Source of the DNA: Thereva unica
Lineage: Eukaryota; Arthropoda; Insecta; Diptera; Therevidae
Length of the DNA: 64,000 nucleotides
Direction: 5' to 3'
NCBI GenBank assembly: GCA_949987705.1
Contig: CATLJY010000934.1
Location: forward strand, 39,107-103,106
Shown: piece after piece, positions 12,221-27,650 of the stretch
Numbering within the stretch: the stretch's first letter is position 1
Layout: each line of letters starts with the position of its first letter
The notes under the pieces: generated by a model
What the model saw: only the letters and a program-made list of their open reading frames with translations
The model's database searches: none
Told to the model about the DNA's origin: nothing
Program-made: the position numbers and the translations under genes

Positions 12221-15200
12221 TTTGATGAATGTAACTTAATTTCGATGAATAAAGTGAATTTAAGTTATTTTCGATGTACTCGATGAATATAACTTAATTT
12301 CGATGAATAAAGTGAATTTAAGTTATTTTCGATGTATTTGATGAATGTAACTTAATTTCGATGAATAAAGTGAATTTAGGTTATTTTCGATGTATTTGAT
12401 GAATGTAACTTAATTTCGATGAATAAAGTGAATTTAGGTTATTTTCGATGTATTTGATGAATGTAACTTAATTTCGATGAATAGAGTGAACTTAAGTTAT
12501 TTTCGATGTACTCGATGAATATAACTTAATTTCGATGAATAAAGTGAATTTAAGTTATTTTCGATGTATTTGATGAATGTAACTTAATTTCGATGAATAA
12601 AGTGAATTTAGGTTATTTTCGATGTATTTGATGAATGTAACTTAATTTCGATGAATAAAGTGAATTTAGGTTATTTTCGATGTATTTGATGAATGTAACT
12701 TAATTTCGATGAATAAAGTGAATTTAAGTTATTTTCGATGTATTTGATGAATATAACTTAATTTCGATGAATAAAGTGAATTTAGGTTATTTTCGATGTA
12801 TTTGATGAATATAACTTAATTTCGATGAATAAAGTGAATTTAGGTTATTTTCGATGTATTTGATGAATATAACTTAATTTCGATTAATAAAGTGAATTTA
12901 GGTTATTTTCGATGTATTTGATGAATATAACTTAATTTCGATGAATAAAGTGAATTTAGGTTATTTTCGATGTATTTGATGAATGTAACTTAATTTCGAT
13001 GAATAAAGTGAATTTAGGTTATTTTCGATGTATTTGATGAATGTAACTTAATTTCGATGAATAAAGTGAATTTAAGTTATTTTCGATGTATTTGATGAAT
13101 ATAACTTAATTTCGATGAATAAAGTGAATTTAAGTTATTTTCGATGTATTTGATGAATATAACTTAATTTCAATGAATAGAGTGAATTTAGGTTATTTTC
13201 GATGTATTTGATGAATATAACTTAATTTCGATGAATAAAGTGAATTTAGGTTATTTTCGATGTAATTGATGAATATAACTTAATTTCGATGAATAAAGTG
13301 AATTTAGGTTATTTTCGATGTATTTGATGAATGTAACTTAATTTCGATGAATAAAGTGAATTTAGGTTATTTTCGATGTATTTGATGAATGTAACTTAAT
13401 TTCGATGAATAAAGTGAATTTACGTTATTTTCGATGTATTTGATGAATGTAACTTAATTTCGATGAATAAAGTGAACTTAAGTTATTTTCGATGTATTTG
13501 ATGAATATAATTAATTTCGATGAATAAAGTGAATTTAGGTTATTTTCGATGTACTCGATGAATATAACTTAATTTCGATGAATAAAGTGAATTTAAGTTA
13601 TTTTCGATGTATTTGATGAATATAACTTAGTTTCGATGAATAAAGCGAATTTAAGTTATTTTCTATGTACTCGATGAATATAACTTAATTTCGATGAATA
13701 AAGTGAATTTAGGTTATTTTCGATGTATTTGATGAATGTAACTTAATTTCGATGAATAAAGTGAATTTAGGTTATTTTCGATGTACTCGATGAATATAAC
13801 TTAATTTCGATGAATAAAGTGAATTTAAGTTATTTTCGATGTATTTGATGAATATAACTTAATTTCGATGAATAAAGTGAATTTAGGTTATTTTCGATGT
13901 ATTTGATGAATGTAACTTAATTTCGATGAATAAAGTGAATTTAGGTTATTTTCGATGTACTCGATGAATGTAACTTAATTTCGATGAATAGAGTGAATTT
14001 AAGTTATTTTCGATGTATTTGATGAATGTAACTTAATTTCAATGAATAAAGTGAATTTAAGTTATTTTCGATGTATTTGATGAATATAACTTAATTTCGA
14101 TGAATAAAGTGAATTTAGGTTATTTTCGATGTATTTGATGAATGTAACTTAATTTCGATGAATAAAGTGAATTTAAGTTATTTTCGATGTATTTGATGAA
14201 TGTAACTTAATTTCGATGAATAAAGCGAATTTAAGTTATTTTCGATGTATTTGATGAATATAACTTAGTTTCGATGAATAAAGTGAATTTAAGTTATTTT
14301 CGATGTACTCGATGAATATAACTTAATTTCGATGAATAAAGTGAATTTAGGTTATTTTCGATGTATTTGATGAATGTAACTTAATTTCGATGAATAAAGT
14401 GAATTTAGGTTATTTTCGATGTACTCGATGAATATAACTTAATTTCGATGAATAAAGTGAATTTAGGTTATTTTCGATGTATTTGATGAATATAACTTAA
14501 TTTCGATGAATAAAGTGAATTTAAGTTATTTTCGATGTATTTGATGAATGTAACTTAATTTCGATGAATAAAGTGAATTTAAGTTATTTTCGATGTATTT
14601 GATGAATATAACTTAATTTCGATGAATAAAGTGAATTTAGGTTATTTTCGATGTATTTGATGAATGTAACTTAATTTCGATGAATAGAGTGAATTTAAGT
14701 TATTTTCGATGTATTTGATGAATGTAACTTAATTTCGATGAATAAAGTGAATTTAAGTTATTTTCGATGTATTTGATGAATATAACTTAATTTCGATGAA
14801 TAAAGTGAATTTAGGTTATTTTCGATGTATTTGATGAATGTAACTTAATTTCGATGAATAGAGTGAACTTAAGTTATTTTCGATGTACTCGATGAATATA
14901 ACTTAATTTCGATGAATAAAGTGAATTTAGGTTATTTTCGATGTATTTGATGAATATAACTTAATTTCGATAAATAAAGTGAACTTAAGTTATTTTCGAT
15001 GTATTTGATGAATATAACTTAATTTCGATGAATAAAGTGAATTTAAGTTATTTTCGATGTACTCGATGAATATAACTTAATTTCGATGAATAAAGTGAAT
15101 TTAAGTTATTTTCGATGTATTTGATGAATATAACTTAGTTTCGATGAATAAAGCGAATTTTAGTTATTTTCGATGTACTCGATGAATATAACTTAATTTC

Positions 15201-17849
15201 GATGAATAAAGTGAATTTAGGTTATTTTCGATGTATTTGATGAATGTAACTTAATTTCGATGAATAGAGTGAACTTAAGTTATTTTCGATGTACTCGATG
15301 AATATAACTTAATTTCGATGAATAAAGTGAATTTAAGTTATTTTCGATGTATTTGATGAATGTAACTTAATTTCGATGAATAAAGTGAATTTAGGTTATT
15401 TTCGATGTATTTGATGAATGTAACTTAATTTCGATGAATAAAGTGAATTTAGGTTATTTTCGATGTATTTGATGAATGTAACTTAATTTCGATGAATAAA
15501 GTGAATTTAAGTTATTTTCGATGTATTTGATGAATATAACTTAATTTCGATGAATAAAGTGAATTTAGGTTATTTTCGATGTATTTGATGAATATAACTT
15601 AATTTCGATGAATAAAGTGAATTTAGGTTATTTTCGATGTATTTGATGAATATAACTTAATTTCGATTAATAAAGTGAATTTAGGTTATTTTCGATGTAT
15701 TTGATGAATATAACTTAATTTCGATGAATAAAGTGAATTTAGGTTATTTTCGATGTATTTGATGAATGTAACTTAATTTCGATGAATAAAGTGAATTTAG
15801 GTTATTTTCGATGTATTTGATGAATGTAACTTAATTTCGATGAATAAAGTGAATTTAAGTTATTTTCGATGTATTTGATGAATATAACTTAATTTCGATG
15901 AATAAAGTGAATTTAAGTTATTTTCGATGTATTTGATGAATATAACTTAATTTCAATGAATAGAGTGAATTTAGGTTATTTTCGATGTATTTGATGAATA
16001 TAACTTAATTTCGATGAATAAAGTGAATTTAGGTTATTTTCGATGTAATTGATGAATATAACTTAATTTCGATGAATAAAGTGAATTTAGGTTATTTTCG
16101 ATGTATTTGATGAATGTAACTTAATTTCGATGAATAAAGTGAATTTAGGTTATTTTCGATGTATTTGATGAATGTAACTTAATTTCGATGAATAAAGTGA
16201 ATTTACGTTATTTTCGATGTATTTGATGAATGTAACTTAATTTCGATGAATAAAGTGAACTTAAGTTATTTTCGATGTATTTGATGAATATAATTAATTT
16301 CGATGAATAAAGTGAATTTAGGTTATTTTCGATGTACTCGATGAATATAACTTAATTTCGATGAATAAAGTGAATTTAAGTTATTTTCGATGTATTTGAT
16401 GAATATAACTTAGTTTCGATGAATAAAGCGAATTTAAGTTATTTTCTATGTACTCGATGAATATAACTTAATTTCGATGAATAAAGTGAATTTAGGTTAT
16501 TTTCGATGTATTTGATGAATGTAACTTAATTTCGATGAATAAAGTGAATTTAGGTTATTTTCGATGTACTCGATGAATATAACTTAATTTCGATGAATAA
16601 AGTGAATTTAAGTTATTTTCGATGTATTTGATGAATATAACTTAATTTCGATGAATAAAGTGAATTTAGGTTATTTTCGATGTATTTGATGAATGTAACT
16701 TAATTTCGATGAATAAAGTGAATTTAGGTTATTTTCGATGTACTCGATGAATGTAACTTAATTTCGATGAATAGAGTGAATTTAAGTTATTTTCGATGTA
16801 TTTGATGAATGTAACTTAATTTCAATGAATAAAGTGAATTTAAGTTATTTTCGATGTATTTGATGAATATAACTTAATTTCGATGAATAAAGTGAATTTA
16901 GGTTATTTTCGATGTATTTGATGAATGTAACTTAATTTCGATGAATAAAGTGAATTTAAGTTATTTTCGATGTATTTGATGAATGTAACTTAATTTCGAT
17001 GAATAAAGCGAATTTAAGTTATTTTCGATGTATTTGATGAATATAACTTAGTTTCGATGAATAAAGTGAATTTAAGTTATTTTCGATGTACTCGATGAAT
17101 ATAACTTAATTTCGATGAATAAAGTGAATTTAGGTTATTTTCGATGTATTTGATGAATGTAACTTAATTTCGATGAATAAAGTGAATTTAGGTTATTTTC
17201 GATGTACTCGATGAATATAACTTAATTTCGATGAATAAAGTGAATTTAGGTTATTTTCGATGTATTTGATGAATATAACTTAATTTCGATGAATAAAGTG
17301 AATTTAAGTTATTTTCGATGTATTTGATGAATGTAACTTAATTTCGATGAATAAAGTGAATTTAAGTTATTTTCGATGTATTTGATGAATATAACTTAAT
17401 TTCGATGAATAAAGTGAATTTAGGTTATTTTCGATGTATTTGATGAATGTAACTTAATTTCGATGAATAGAGTGAATTTAAGTTATTTTCGATGTATTTG
17501 ATGAATGTAACTTAATTTCGTTGAATAAAGTGAATTTAAGTTATTTTCGATGTATTTGATGAATATAACTTAATTTCGATGAATAAAGTGAATTTAGGTT
17601 ATTTTCGATGTATTTGATGAATGTAACTTAATTTCGATGAATAGAGTGAACTTAAGTTATTTTCGATGTACTCGATGAATATAACTTAATTTCGATGAAT
17701 AAAGTGAATTTAGGTTATTTTCGATGTATTTGATGAATATAACTTAATTTCGATGAATAAAGTGAACTTAAGTTATTTTCGATGTATTTGATGAATATAA
17801 CTTAATTTCGATGAATAAAGTGAATTTAAGTTATTTTCGATGTACTCGA

Positions 17850-20800
17850 TGAATATAACTTAATTTCGATGAATAAAGTGAATTTAAGTTATTTTCGATG
17901 TATTTGATGAATATAACTTAGTTTCGATGAATAAAGCGAATTTTAGTTATTTTCGATGTACTCGATGAATATAACTTAATTTCGATGAATAAAGTGAATT
18001 TAGGTTATTTTCGATGTATTTGATGAATGTAACTTAATTTCGATGAATAGAGTGAACTTAAGTTATTTTCGATGTACTCGATGAATATAACTTAATTTCG
18101 ATGAATAAAGTGAATTTAGGTTATTTTCGATGTATTTGATGAATGTAACTTAATTTCGATGAATAAAGTGAATTTAAGTTATTTTCGATGTATTTGATGA
18201 ATATAACTTAATTTCGATGAATAAAGTGAATTTAGGTTATTTTCGATGTACTCGATGAATATAACTTAATTTCGATGAATAAAGTGAACTTAAGTTATTT
18301 TCGATGTACTCGATGAATATAACTTAATTTCGATGAATAAAGTGAATTTAGGTTATTTTCGATGTATTTGATGAATGTAACTTAATTTCGATGAATAGAG
18401 TGAACTTAAGTTATTTTCGATGTATTTGATGAATATAACTTAATTTCGATGAATAAAGTGAATTTAGGTTATTTTCGATGTATTTGATGAATGTAACTTA
18501 ATTTCGATGAATAAAGTGAATTTAGGTTATTTTCGATGTACTCGATGAATATAACTTAATTTCGATGAATAAAGTGAATTTAGGTTATTTTCGATGTATT
18601 TGATGAATGTAACTTAATTTCGATGAATAAAGTGAATTTAAGTTATTTTCGATGTATTTGATGAATGTAACTTAATTTCGATGAATAAAGCGAATTTAAG
18701 TTATTTTCGATGTATTTGATGAATATAACTTAGTTTCGATGAATAAAGCGAATTTAAGTTATTTTCGATGTACTCGATGAATATAACTTAATTTCGATGA
18801 ATAAAGTGAATTTAGGTTATTTTCGATGTATTTGATGAATGTAACTTAATTTCGATGAATAAAGTGAATTTAAGTTATTTTCGATGTACTCGATGAATAT
18901 AACTTAATTTCGATGAATAAAGTGAATTTAGGTTATTTTCGATGTATTTGATGAATATAACTTAATTTCGATGAATAAAGTGAATTTAAGTTATTTTCGA
19001 TGTATTTGATGAATGTAACTTAATTTCGATGAATAAAGTGAATTTAAGTTATTTTCGATGTATTTGATGAATATAACTTAATTTCGATGAATAAAGTGAA
19101 TTTAGGTTATTTTCGATGTATTTGATGAATGTAACTTAATTTCGATGAATAGAGTGAATTTAAGTTATTTTCGATGTACTCGATGAATATAACTTAATTT
19201 CGATGAATAAAGTGAATTTAAGTTATTTTCGATGTATTTGATGAATGTAACTTAATTTCGATGAATAAAGTGAACTTAAGTTATTTTCGATGTATTTGAT
19301 GAATGTAACTTAATTTCGATGAATAAAGTGAACTTAAGTTATTTTCGATGTATTTGATGAATATAACTTAATTTCGATGAATAAAGTGAATTTAAGTTAT
19401 TTTCGATGTACTCGATGAATATAACTTAGTTTCGATGAATAAAGCGAATTTAAGTTATTTTCGATGTACTCGATGAATATAACTTAATTTCGATGAATAA
19501 AGTGAATTTAAGTTATTTTCGATGTATTTGATGAATGTAACTTAATTTCGATGAATAAAGTGAATTTAAGTTATTTTCGATGTATTTGATGAATATAACT
19601 TAATTTCGATGAATAAAGTGAACTTAAGTTATTTTCGATGTATTTGATGAATATAACTTAATTTCGATGAATTAAGTGAATTTAAGTTATTTTCGATGTA
19701 CTCGATGAATATAACTTAATTTCGATGAATAAAGTGAATTTAAGTTATTTTCGATGTATTTGATGAATATAACTTAGTTTCGATGAATAAAGCGAATTTA
19801 AGTTATTTTCGATGTACTCGATGAATATAACTTAATTTCGATGAATAAAGTGAACTTAAGTTATTTTCGATGTACTCGATGAATATAACTTAATTTCGAT
19901 GAATAAAGTGAATTTAGGTTATTTTCGATGTATTTGATGAATGTAACTTAATTTCGATGAATAAAGTGAATTTAAGTTATTTTCGATGTATTTGATGAAT
20001 ATAACTTAATTTCGATGAATAAAGTGAATTTAGGTTATTTTCGATGTACTCGATGAATATAACTTAATTTCGATGAATAAAGTGAATTTAAGTTATTTTC
20101 GATGTATTTGATGAATGTAACTTAATTTCGATGAATAAAGTGAATTTAGGTTATTTTCGATGTATTTGATGAATGTAACTTAATTTCGATGAATAAAGTG
20201 AATTTAGGTTATTTTCGATGTATTTGATGAATATAACTTAATTTCGATGAATAAAGTGAACTTAAGTTATTTTCGATGTATTTGATGAATATAACTTAAT
20301 TTCGATGAATAAAGTGAATTTAAGTTATTTTCGATGTACTCGATGAATATAACTTAATTTCGATGAATAAAGTGAATTTAGGTTATTTTCGATGTATTTG
20401 ATGAATATAACTTAATTTCGATGAATAAAGTGAATTTAGGTTATTTTCGATGTATTTGATGAATGTAACTTAATTTCGATGAATAAAGTGAATTTAAGTT
20501 ATTTTCGATGTATTTGATGAATATAACTTAATTTCGATGAATAAAGTGAATTTAGGTTATTTTCGATGTATTTGATGAATATAACTTAATTTCGATGAAT
20601 AAAGTGAATTTAGGTTATTTTCGATGTATTTGATGAATGTAACTTAATTTCGATGAATAAAGTGAATTTAGGTTATTTTCGATGTACTCGATGAATATAA
20701 CTTAATTTCGATGAATAAAGTGAATTTAAGTTATTTTCGATGTATTTGATGAATGTAACTTAATTTCGATGAATAAAGTGAATTTAAGTTATTTTCGATG

Positions 20801-23800
20801 TACTCGATGAATATAACTTAATTTCGATGAATAAAGTGAGTTTAAGTTATTTTCGATGTATTTGATGAATGTAACTTAATTTCGATGAATAAAGTGAATT
20901 TAGGTTATTTTCGATGTATTTGATGAATGTAACTTAATTTCGATGAATAAAGTGAATTTAGGTTATTTTCGATGTATTTGATGAATGTAACTTAATTTCG
21001 ATGAATAGAGTGAACTTAAGTTATTTTCGATGTACTCGATGAATATAACTTAATTTCGATGAATAAAGTGAATTTAAGTTATTTTCGATGTATTTGATGA
21101 ATGTAACTTAATTTCGATGAATAAAGTGAATTTAGGTTATTTTCGATGTATTTGATGAATGTAACTTAATTTCGATGAATAAAGTGAATTTAGGTTATTT
21201 TCGATGTATTTGATGAATGTAACTTAATTTCGATGAATAAAGTGAATTTAAGTTATTTTCGATGTATTTGATGAATATAACTTAATTTCGATGAATAAAG
21301 TGAATTTAGGTTATTTTCGATGTATTTGATGAATATAACTTAATTTCGATGAATAAAGTGAATTTAGGTTATTTTCGATGTATTTGATGAATATAACTTA
21401 ATTTCGATTAATAAAGTGAATTTAGGTTATTTTAGATGTATTTGATGAATATAACTTAATTTCGATGAATAAAGTGAATTTAGGTTATTTTCGATGTATT
21501 TGATGAATGTAACTTAATTTCGATGAATAAAGTGAATTTAGGTTATTTTCGATGTATTTGATGAATGTAACTTAATTTCGATGAATAAAGTGAATTTAAG
21601 TTATTTTCGATGTATTTGATGAATATAACTTAATTTCGATGAATAAAGTGAATTTAAGTTATTTTCGATGTATTTGATGAATATAACTTAATTTCAATGA
21701 ATAGAGTGAATTTAGGTTATTTTCGATGTATTTGATGAATATAACTTAATTTCGATGAATAAAGTGAATTTAGGTTATTTTCGATGTATTTGATGAATAT
21801 AACTTAATTTCGATGAATAAAGTGAATTTAGGTTATTTTCGATGTATTTGATGAATGTAACTTAATTTCGATGAATAAAGTGAATTTAGGTTATTTTCGA
21901 TGTATTTGATGAATGTAACTTAATTTCGATGAATAAAGTGAATTTACGTTATTGTCGATGTATTTGATGAATGTAACTTAATTTCGATGAATAAAGTGAA
22001 CTTAAGTTATTTTCGATGTATTTGATGAATATAACTTAATTTCGATGAATAAAGTGAATTTAGGTTATTTTCGATGTACTCGATGAATATAACTTAATTT
22101 CGATGAATAAAGTGAATTTAAGTTATTTTCGATGTATTTGATGAATATAACTTAGTTTCGATGAATAAAGCGAATTTAAGTTATTTTCTATGTACTCGAT
22201 GAATATAACTTAATTTCGATGAATAAAGTGAATTTAGGTTATTTTCGATGTATTTGATGAATGTAACTTAATTTCGATGAATAAAGTGAATTTAGGTTAT
22301 TTTCGATGTACTCGATGAATGTAACTTAATTTCGATGAATAGAGTGAATTTAAGTTATTTTCGATGTATTTGATGAATGTAACTTAATTTCGATGAATAA
22401 AGTGAATTTAAGTTATTTTCGATGTATTTGATGAATATAACTTAATTTCGATGAATAAAGTGAATTTAGGTTATTTTCGATGTATTTGATGAATGTAACT
22501 TAATTTCGATGAATAAAGTGAATTTAAGTTATTTTCGATGTATTTGATGAATGTAACTTAATTTCGATGAATAAAGCGAATTTAAGTTATTTTCGATGTA
22601 TTTGATGAATATAACTTAGTTTCGATGAATAAAGTGAATTTAAGTTATTTTCGATGTACTCGATGAATATAACTTAATTTCGATGAATAAAGTGAATTTA
22701 AGTTATTTTCGATGTACTCGATGAATATAACTTAATTTCGATGAATAAAGTGAATTTAGGTTATTTTCGATGTATTTGATGAATATAACTTAATTTCGAT
22801 GAATAAAGTGAATTTAGGTTATTTTCGATGTATTTGATGAATGTAACTTAATTTCGATGAATAAAGTGAATTTAAGTTATTTTCGATGTATTTGATGAAT
22901 ATAACTTAATTTCGATGAATAAAGTGAATTTAGGTTATTTTCGATGTATTTGATGAATATAACTTAATTTCGATGAATAAAGTGAATTTAGGTTATTTTC
23001 GATGTATTTGATGAATGTAACTTAATTTCGATGAATAAAGTGAATTTAGGTTATTTTCGATGTACTCGATGAATATAACTTAATTTCGATGAATAAAGTG
23101 AATTTAAGTTATTTTCGATGTATTTGATGAATGTAACTTAATTTCGATGAATAAAGTGAATTTAAGTTATTTTCGATGTACTCGATGAATATAACTTAAT
23201 TTCGATGAATAAAGTGAATTTAAGTTATTTTCGATGTATTTGATGAATGTAACTTAATTTCGATGAATAAAGTGAATTTAGGTTATTTTCGATGTATTTG
23301 ATGAATGTAACTTAATTTCGATGAATAAAGTGAATTTAGGTTATTTTCGATGTATTTGATGAATGTAACTTAATTTCGATGAATAGAGTGAACTTAAGTT
23401 ATTTTCGATGTACTCGATGAATATAACTTAATTTCGATGAATAAAGTGAATTTAAGTTATTTTCGATGTATTTGATGAATGTAACTTAATTTCGATGAAT
23501 AAAGTGAATTTAGGTTATTTTCGATGTATTTGATGAATGTAACTTAATTTCGATGAATAAAGTGAATTTAGGTTATTTTCGATGTATTTGATGAATGTAA
23601 CTTAATTTCGATGAATAAAGTGAATTTAAGTTATTTTCGATGTATTTGATGAATATAACTTAATTTCGATGAATAAAGTGAATTTAGGTTATTTTCGATG
23701 TATTTGATGAATATAACTTAATTTCGATGAATAAAGTGAATTTAGGTTATTTTCGATGTATTTGATGAATATAACTTAATTTCGATTAATAAAGTGAATT

Positions 23801-26800
23801 TAGGTTATTTTCGATGTATTTGATGAATATAACTTAATTTCGATGAATAAAGTGAATTTAGGTTATTTTCGATGTATTTGATGAATGTAACTTAATTTCG
23901 ATGAATAAAGTGAATTTAGGTTATTTTCGATGTATTTGATGAATGTAACTTAATTTCGATGAATAAAGTGAATTTAAGTTATTTTCGATGTATTTGATGA
24001 ATATAACTTAATTTCGATGAATAAAGTGAATTTAAGTTATTTTCGATGTATTTGATGAATATAACTTAATTTCAATGAATAGAGTGAATTTAGGTTATTT
24101 TCGATGTATTTGATGAATATAACTTAATTTCGATGAATAAAGTGAATTTAGGTTATTTTCGATGTATTTGATGAATATAACTTAATTTCGATGAATAAAG
24201 TGAATTTAGGTTATTTTCGATGTATTTGATGAATGTAACTTAATTTCGATGAATAAAGTGAATTTAGGTTATTTTCGATGTATTTGATGAATGTAACTTA
24301 ATTTCGATGAATAAAGTGAATTTACGTTATTTTCGATGTATTTGATGAATGTAACTTAATTTCGATGAATAAAGTGAACTTAAGTTATTTTCGATGTATT
24401 TGATGAATATAACTTAATTTCGATGAATAAAGTGAATTTAGGTTATTTTCGATGTACTCGATGAATATAACTTAATTTCGATGAATAAAGTGAATTTAAG
24501 TTATTTTCGATGTATTTGATGAATATAACTTAGTTTCGATGAATAAAGCGAATTTAAGTTATTTTCTATGTACTCGATGAATATAACTTAATTTCGATGA
24601 ATAAAGTGAATTTAGGTTATTTTCGATGTATTTGATGAATGTAACTTAATTTCGATGAATAAAGTGAATTTAGGTTATTTTCGATGTACTCGATGAATAT
24701 AACTTAATTTCGATGAATAAAGTGAATTTAAGTTATTTTCGATGTATTTGATGAATGTAACTTAATTTCGATGAATAAAGTGAATTTAAGTTATTTTCGA
24801 TGTATTTGATGAATATAACTTAATTTCGATGAATAAAGTGAATTTAGGTTATTTTCGATGTATTTGATGAATGTAACTTAATTTCGATGAATAAAGTGAA
24901 TTTAAGTTATTTTCGATGTATTTGATGAATGTAACTTAATTTCGATGAATAAAGCGAATTTAAGTTATTTTCGATGTATTTGATGAATATAACTTAGTTT
25001 CGATGAATAAAGTGAATTTAAGTTATTTTCGATGTACTCGATGAATATAACTTAATTTCGATGAATAAAGTGAATTTAGATTATTTTCGATGTATTTGAT
25101 GAATGTAACTTAATTTCGATGAATAAAGTGAATTTAGGTTATTTTCGATGTACTCGATGAATATAACTTAATTTCGATGAATAAAGTGAATTTAGGTTAT
25201 TTTCGATGTATTTGATGAATATAACTTAATTTCGATGAATAAAGTGAATTTAAGTTATTTTCGATGTATTTGATGAATGTAACTTAATTTCGATGAATAA
25301 AGTGAATTTAAGTTATTTTCGATGTATTTGATGAATATAACTTAATTTCGATGAATAAAGTGAATTTAGGTTATTTTCGATGTATTTGATGAATGTAACT
25401 TAATTTCGATGAATAGAGTGAATTTAAGTTATTTTCGATGTATTTGATGAATGTAACTTAATTTCGATGAATAAAGTGAATTTAAGTTATTTTCGATGTA
25501 TTTGATGAATATAACTTAATTTCGATGCATAAAGTGAATTTAGGTTATTTTCGATGTATTTGATGAATGTAACTTAATTTCGATGAATAGAGTGAACTTA
25601 AGTTATTTTCGATGTACTCGATGAATATAACTTAATTTCGATGAATAAAGTGAATTTAGGTTATTTTCGATGTATTTGATGAATATAACTTAATTTCGAT
25701 GAATAAAGTGAATTTAAGTTATTTTCGATGTATTTGATGAATATAACTTAGTTTCGATGAATAAAGCGAATTTTAGTTATTTTCGATGTACTCGATGAAT
25801 ATAACTTAATTTCGATGAATAAAGTGAATTTAGGTTATTTTCGATGTATTTGATGAATGTAACTTAATTTCGATGAATAGAGTGAACTTAAGTTATTTTC
25901 GATGTACTCGATGAATATAACTTAATTTCGATGAATAAAGTGAATTTAGGTTATTTTCGATGTATTTGATGAATGTAACTTATTTTCGATGAATAAAGTG
26001 AATTTAAGTTATTTTCGATGTATTTGATGAATATAACTTAATTTCGATGAATAAAGTGAATTTAGGTTATTTTCGATGTACTCGATGAATATAACTTAAT
26101 TTCGATGAATAAAGTGAACTTAAGTTATTTTCGATGTACTCGATGAATATAACTTAATTTCGATGAATAAAGTGAATTTAGGTTATTTTCGATGTATTTG
26201 ATGAATGTAACTTAATTTCGATGAATAGAGTGAACTTAAGTTATTTTCGATGTATTTGATGAATATAACTTAATTTCGATGAATAAAGTGAATTTAGGTT
26301 ATTTTCGATGTATTTGATGAATGTAACTTAATTTCGATGAATAAAGTGAATTTAGGTTATTTTCGATGTACTCGATGAATATAACTTAATTTCGATGAAT
26401 AAAGTGAATTTAGGTTATTTTCGATGTATTTGATGAATGTAACTTAATTTCGATGAATAAAGTGAATTTAAGTTATTTTCGATGTATTTGATGAATGTAA
26501 CTTAATTTCGATGAATAAAGCGAATTTAAGTTATTTTCGATGTATTTGATGAATATAACTTAGTTTCGATGAATAAAGCGAATTTAAGTTATTTTCGATG
26601 TACTCGATGAATATAACTTAATTTCGATGAATAAAGTGGATTTAGGTTATTTTCGATGTATTTGATGAATGTAACTTAATTTCGATGAATAAAGTGAATT
26701 TAAGTTATTTTCGATGTACTCGATGAATATAACTTAATTTCGATGAATAAAGTGAATTTAGGTTATTTTCGATGTATTTGATGAATATAACTTAATTTCG

Positions 26801-27650
26801 ATGAATAAAGTGAATTTAAGTTATTTTCGATGTATTTGATGAATGTAACTTAATTTCGATGAATAAAGTGAATTTAAGTTATTTTCGATGTATTTGATGA
26901 ATATAACTTAATTTCGATGAATAAAGTGAATTTAGGTTATTTTCGATGTATTTGATGAATGTAACTTAATTTCGATGAATAGAGTGAATTTAAGTTATTT
27001 TCGATGTACTCGATGAATATAACTTAATTTCGATGAATAAAGTGAATTTAAGTTATTTTCGATGTATTTGATGAATGTAACTTAATTTCGATGAATAAAG
27101 TGAACTTAAGTTATTTTCGATGTATTTGATGAATGTAACTTAATTTCGATGAATAAAGTGAACTTAAGTTATTTTCGATGTATTTGATGAATATAACTTA
27201 ATTTCGATGAATAAAGTGAATTTAAGTTATTTTCGATGTACTCGATGAATATAACTTAGTTTCGATGAATAAAGCGAATTTAAGTTATTTTCGATGTACT
27301 CGATGAATATAACTTAATTTCGATGAATAAAGTGAATTTAAGTTATTTTCGATGTATTTGATGAATGTAACTTAATTTCGATGAATAAAGTGAATTTAAG
27401 TTATTTTCGATGTATTTGATGAATATAACTTAATTTCGATGAATAAAGTGAACTTAAGTTATTTTCGATGTATTTGATGAATATAACTTAATTTCGATGA
27501 ATAAAGTGAATTTAAGTTATTTTCGATGTACTCGATGAATATAACTTAATTTCGATGAATAAAGTGAATTTAAGTTATTTTCGATGTATTTGATGAATAT
27601 AACTTAGTTTCGATGAATAAAGCGAATTTAAGTTATTTTCGATGTACTCG
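17850..27650 (+). repeat. long-range duplication spaced 7830 bp
   Basis: Monomer variants from about 17850-19850 recur in the same order at about 25680-27650, exactly 7830 bp (135 monomers) apart. An anchor is GAATTTTAG at 17938 and 25768. Outside this span the register shifts by whole monomers. Differences inside are few, for example GTGGA at 26637-26641 in the second copy only. Edges are estimated by eye. Confidence 0.65.
21409..24580 (+). repeat. 41-monomer relative of the 48-monomer unit
   Basis: The GATTAAT marker is at 21409 and 23787 and TTCAATGAATAGAG is at 21693 and 24071. Both are spaced 2378 bp (41 x 58). These units also share TTTACGTT and TTCTATGTACTCG with the 48-monomer unit. 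They lack its GTAATTGATG change and its 1-nt deletion, having GTATTTGATG and full ATAACTTAATTT instead. They therefore branched from the same ancestor before those two changes arose. Confidence 0.8.

Larger units (their letters stand above)
5637..17450 (+). repeat. 5848-bp tandem duplication carrying the poly(A) element
   Basis: Sequence from about 5637 recurs 5848 bp downstream, including both poly(A) insertions (6091 and 11939). Shared rare markers are the GATTAAT variant (7037 and 12885), TTCAATGAATAGAG (7321 and 13169) and GAATTTTAG (9307 and 15155), all exactly 5848 bp apart. To the left, correspondence fails above about 5637/11485, where the A/G and TTTG/CTCG variants disagree. To the right it fails near 11600/17450. 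The second poly(A) insertion is therefore a by-product of this duplication, not an independent event. Edges are approximate. Confidence 0.85.
7037..17946 (+). repeat. 48-monomer higher-order repeat (2783 bp)
   Basis: Rare mutations recur in the same order at 2783-bp spacing (48 x 58 minus 1). GATTAAT is at 7037, 9820, 12885 and 15668. TTCAATGAATAGAG is at 7321, 10104, 13169 and 15952. Each unit also carries GTAATTGATG, TTTACGTTATT, a 1-nt deletion (ATAATTAATTT) and TTCTATGTACTCG. The spacing between the second and third unit is 3065, which equals 2783 plus the 282-bp element. GAATTTTAG at 9307, 15155 and 17938 ends the units, and is missing from the unit interrupted by the second element. The constant 1-nt deletion fixes the unit as a derived, recently spread block. 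Confidence 0.88.
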
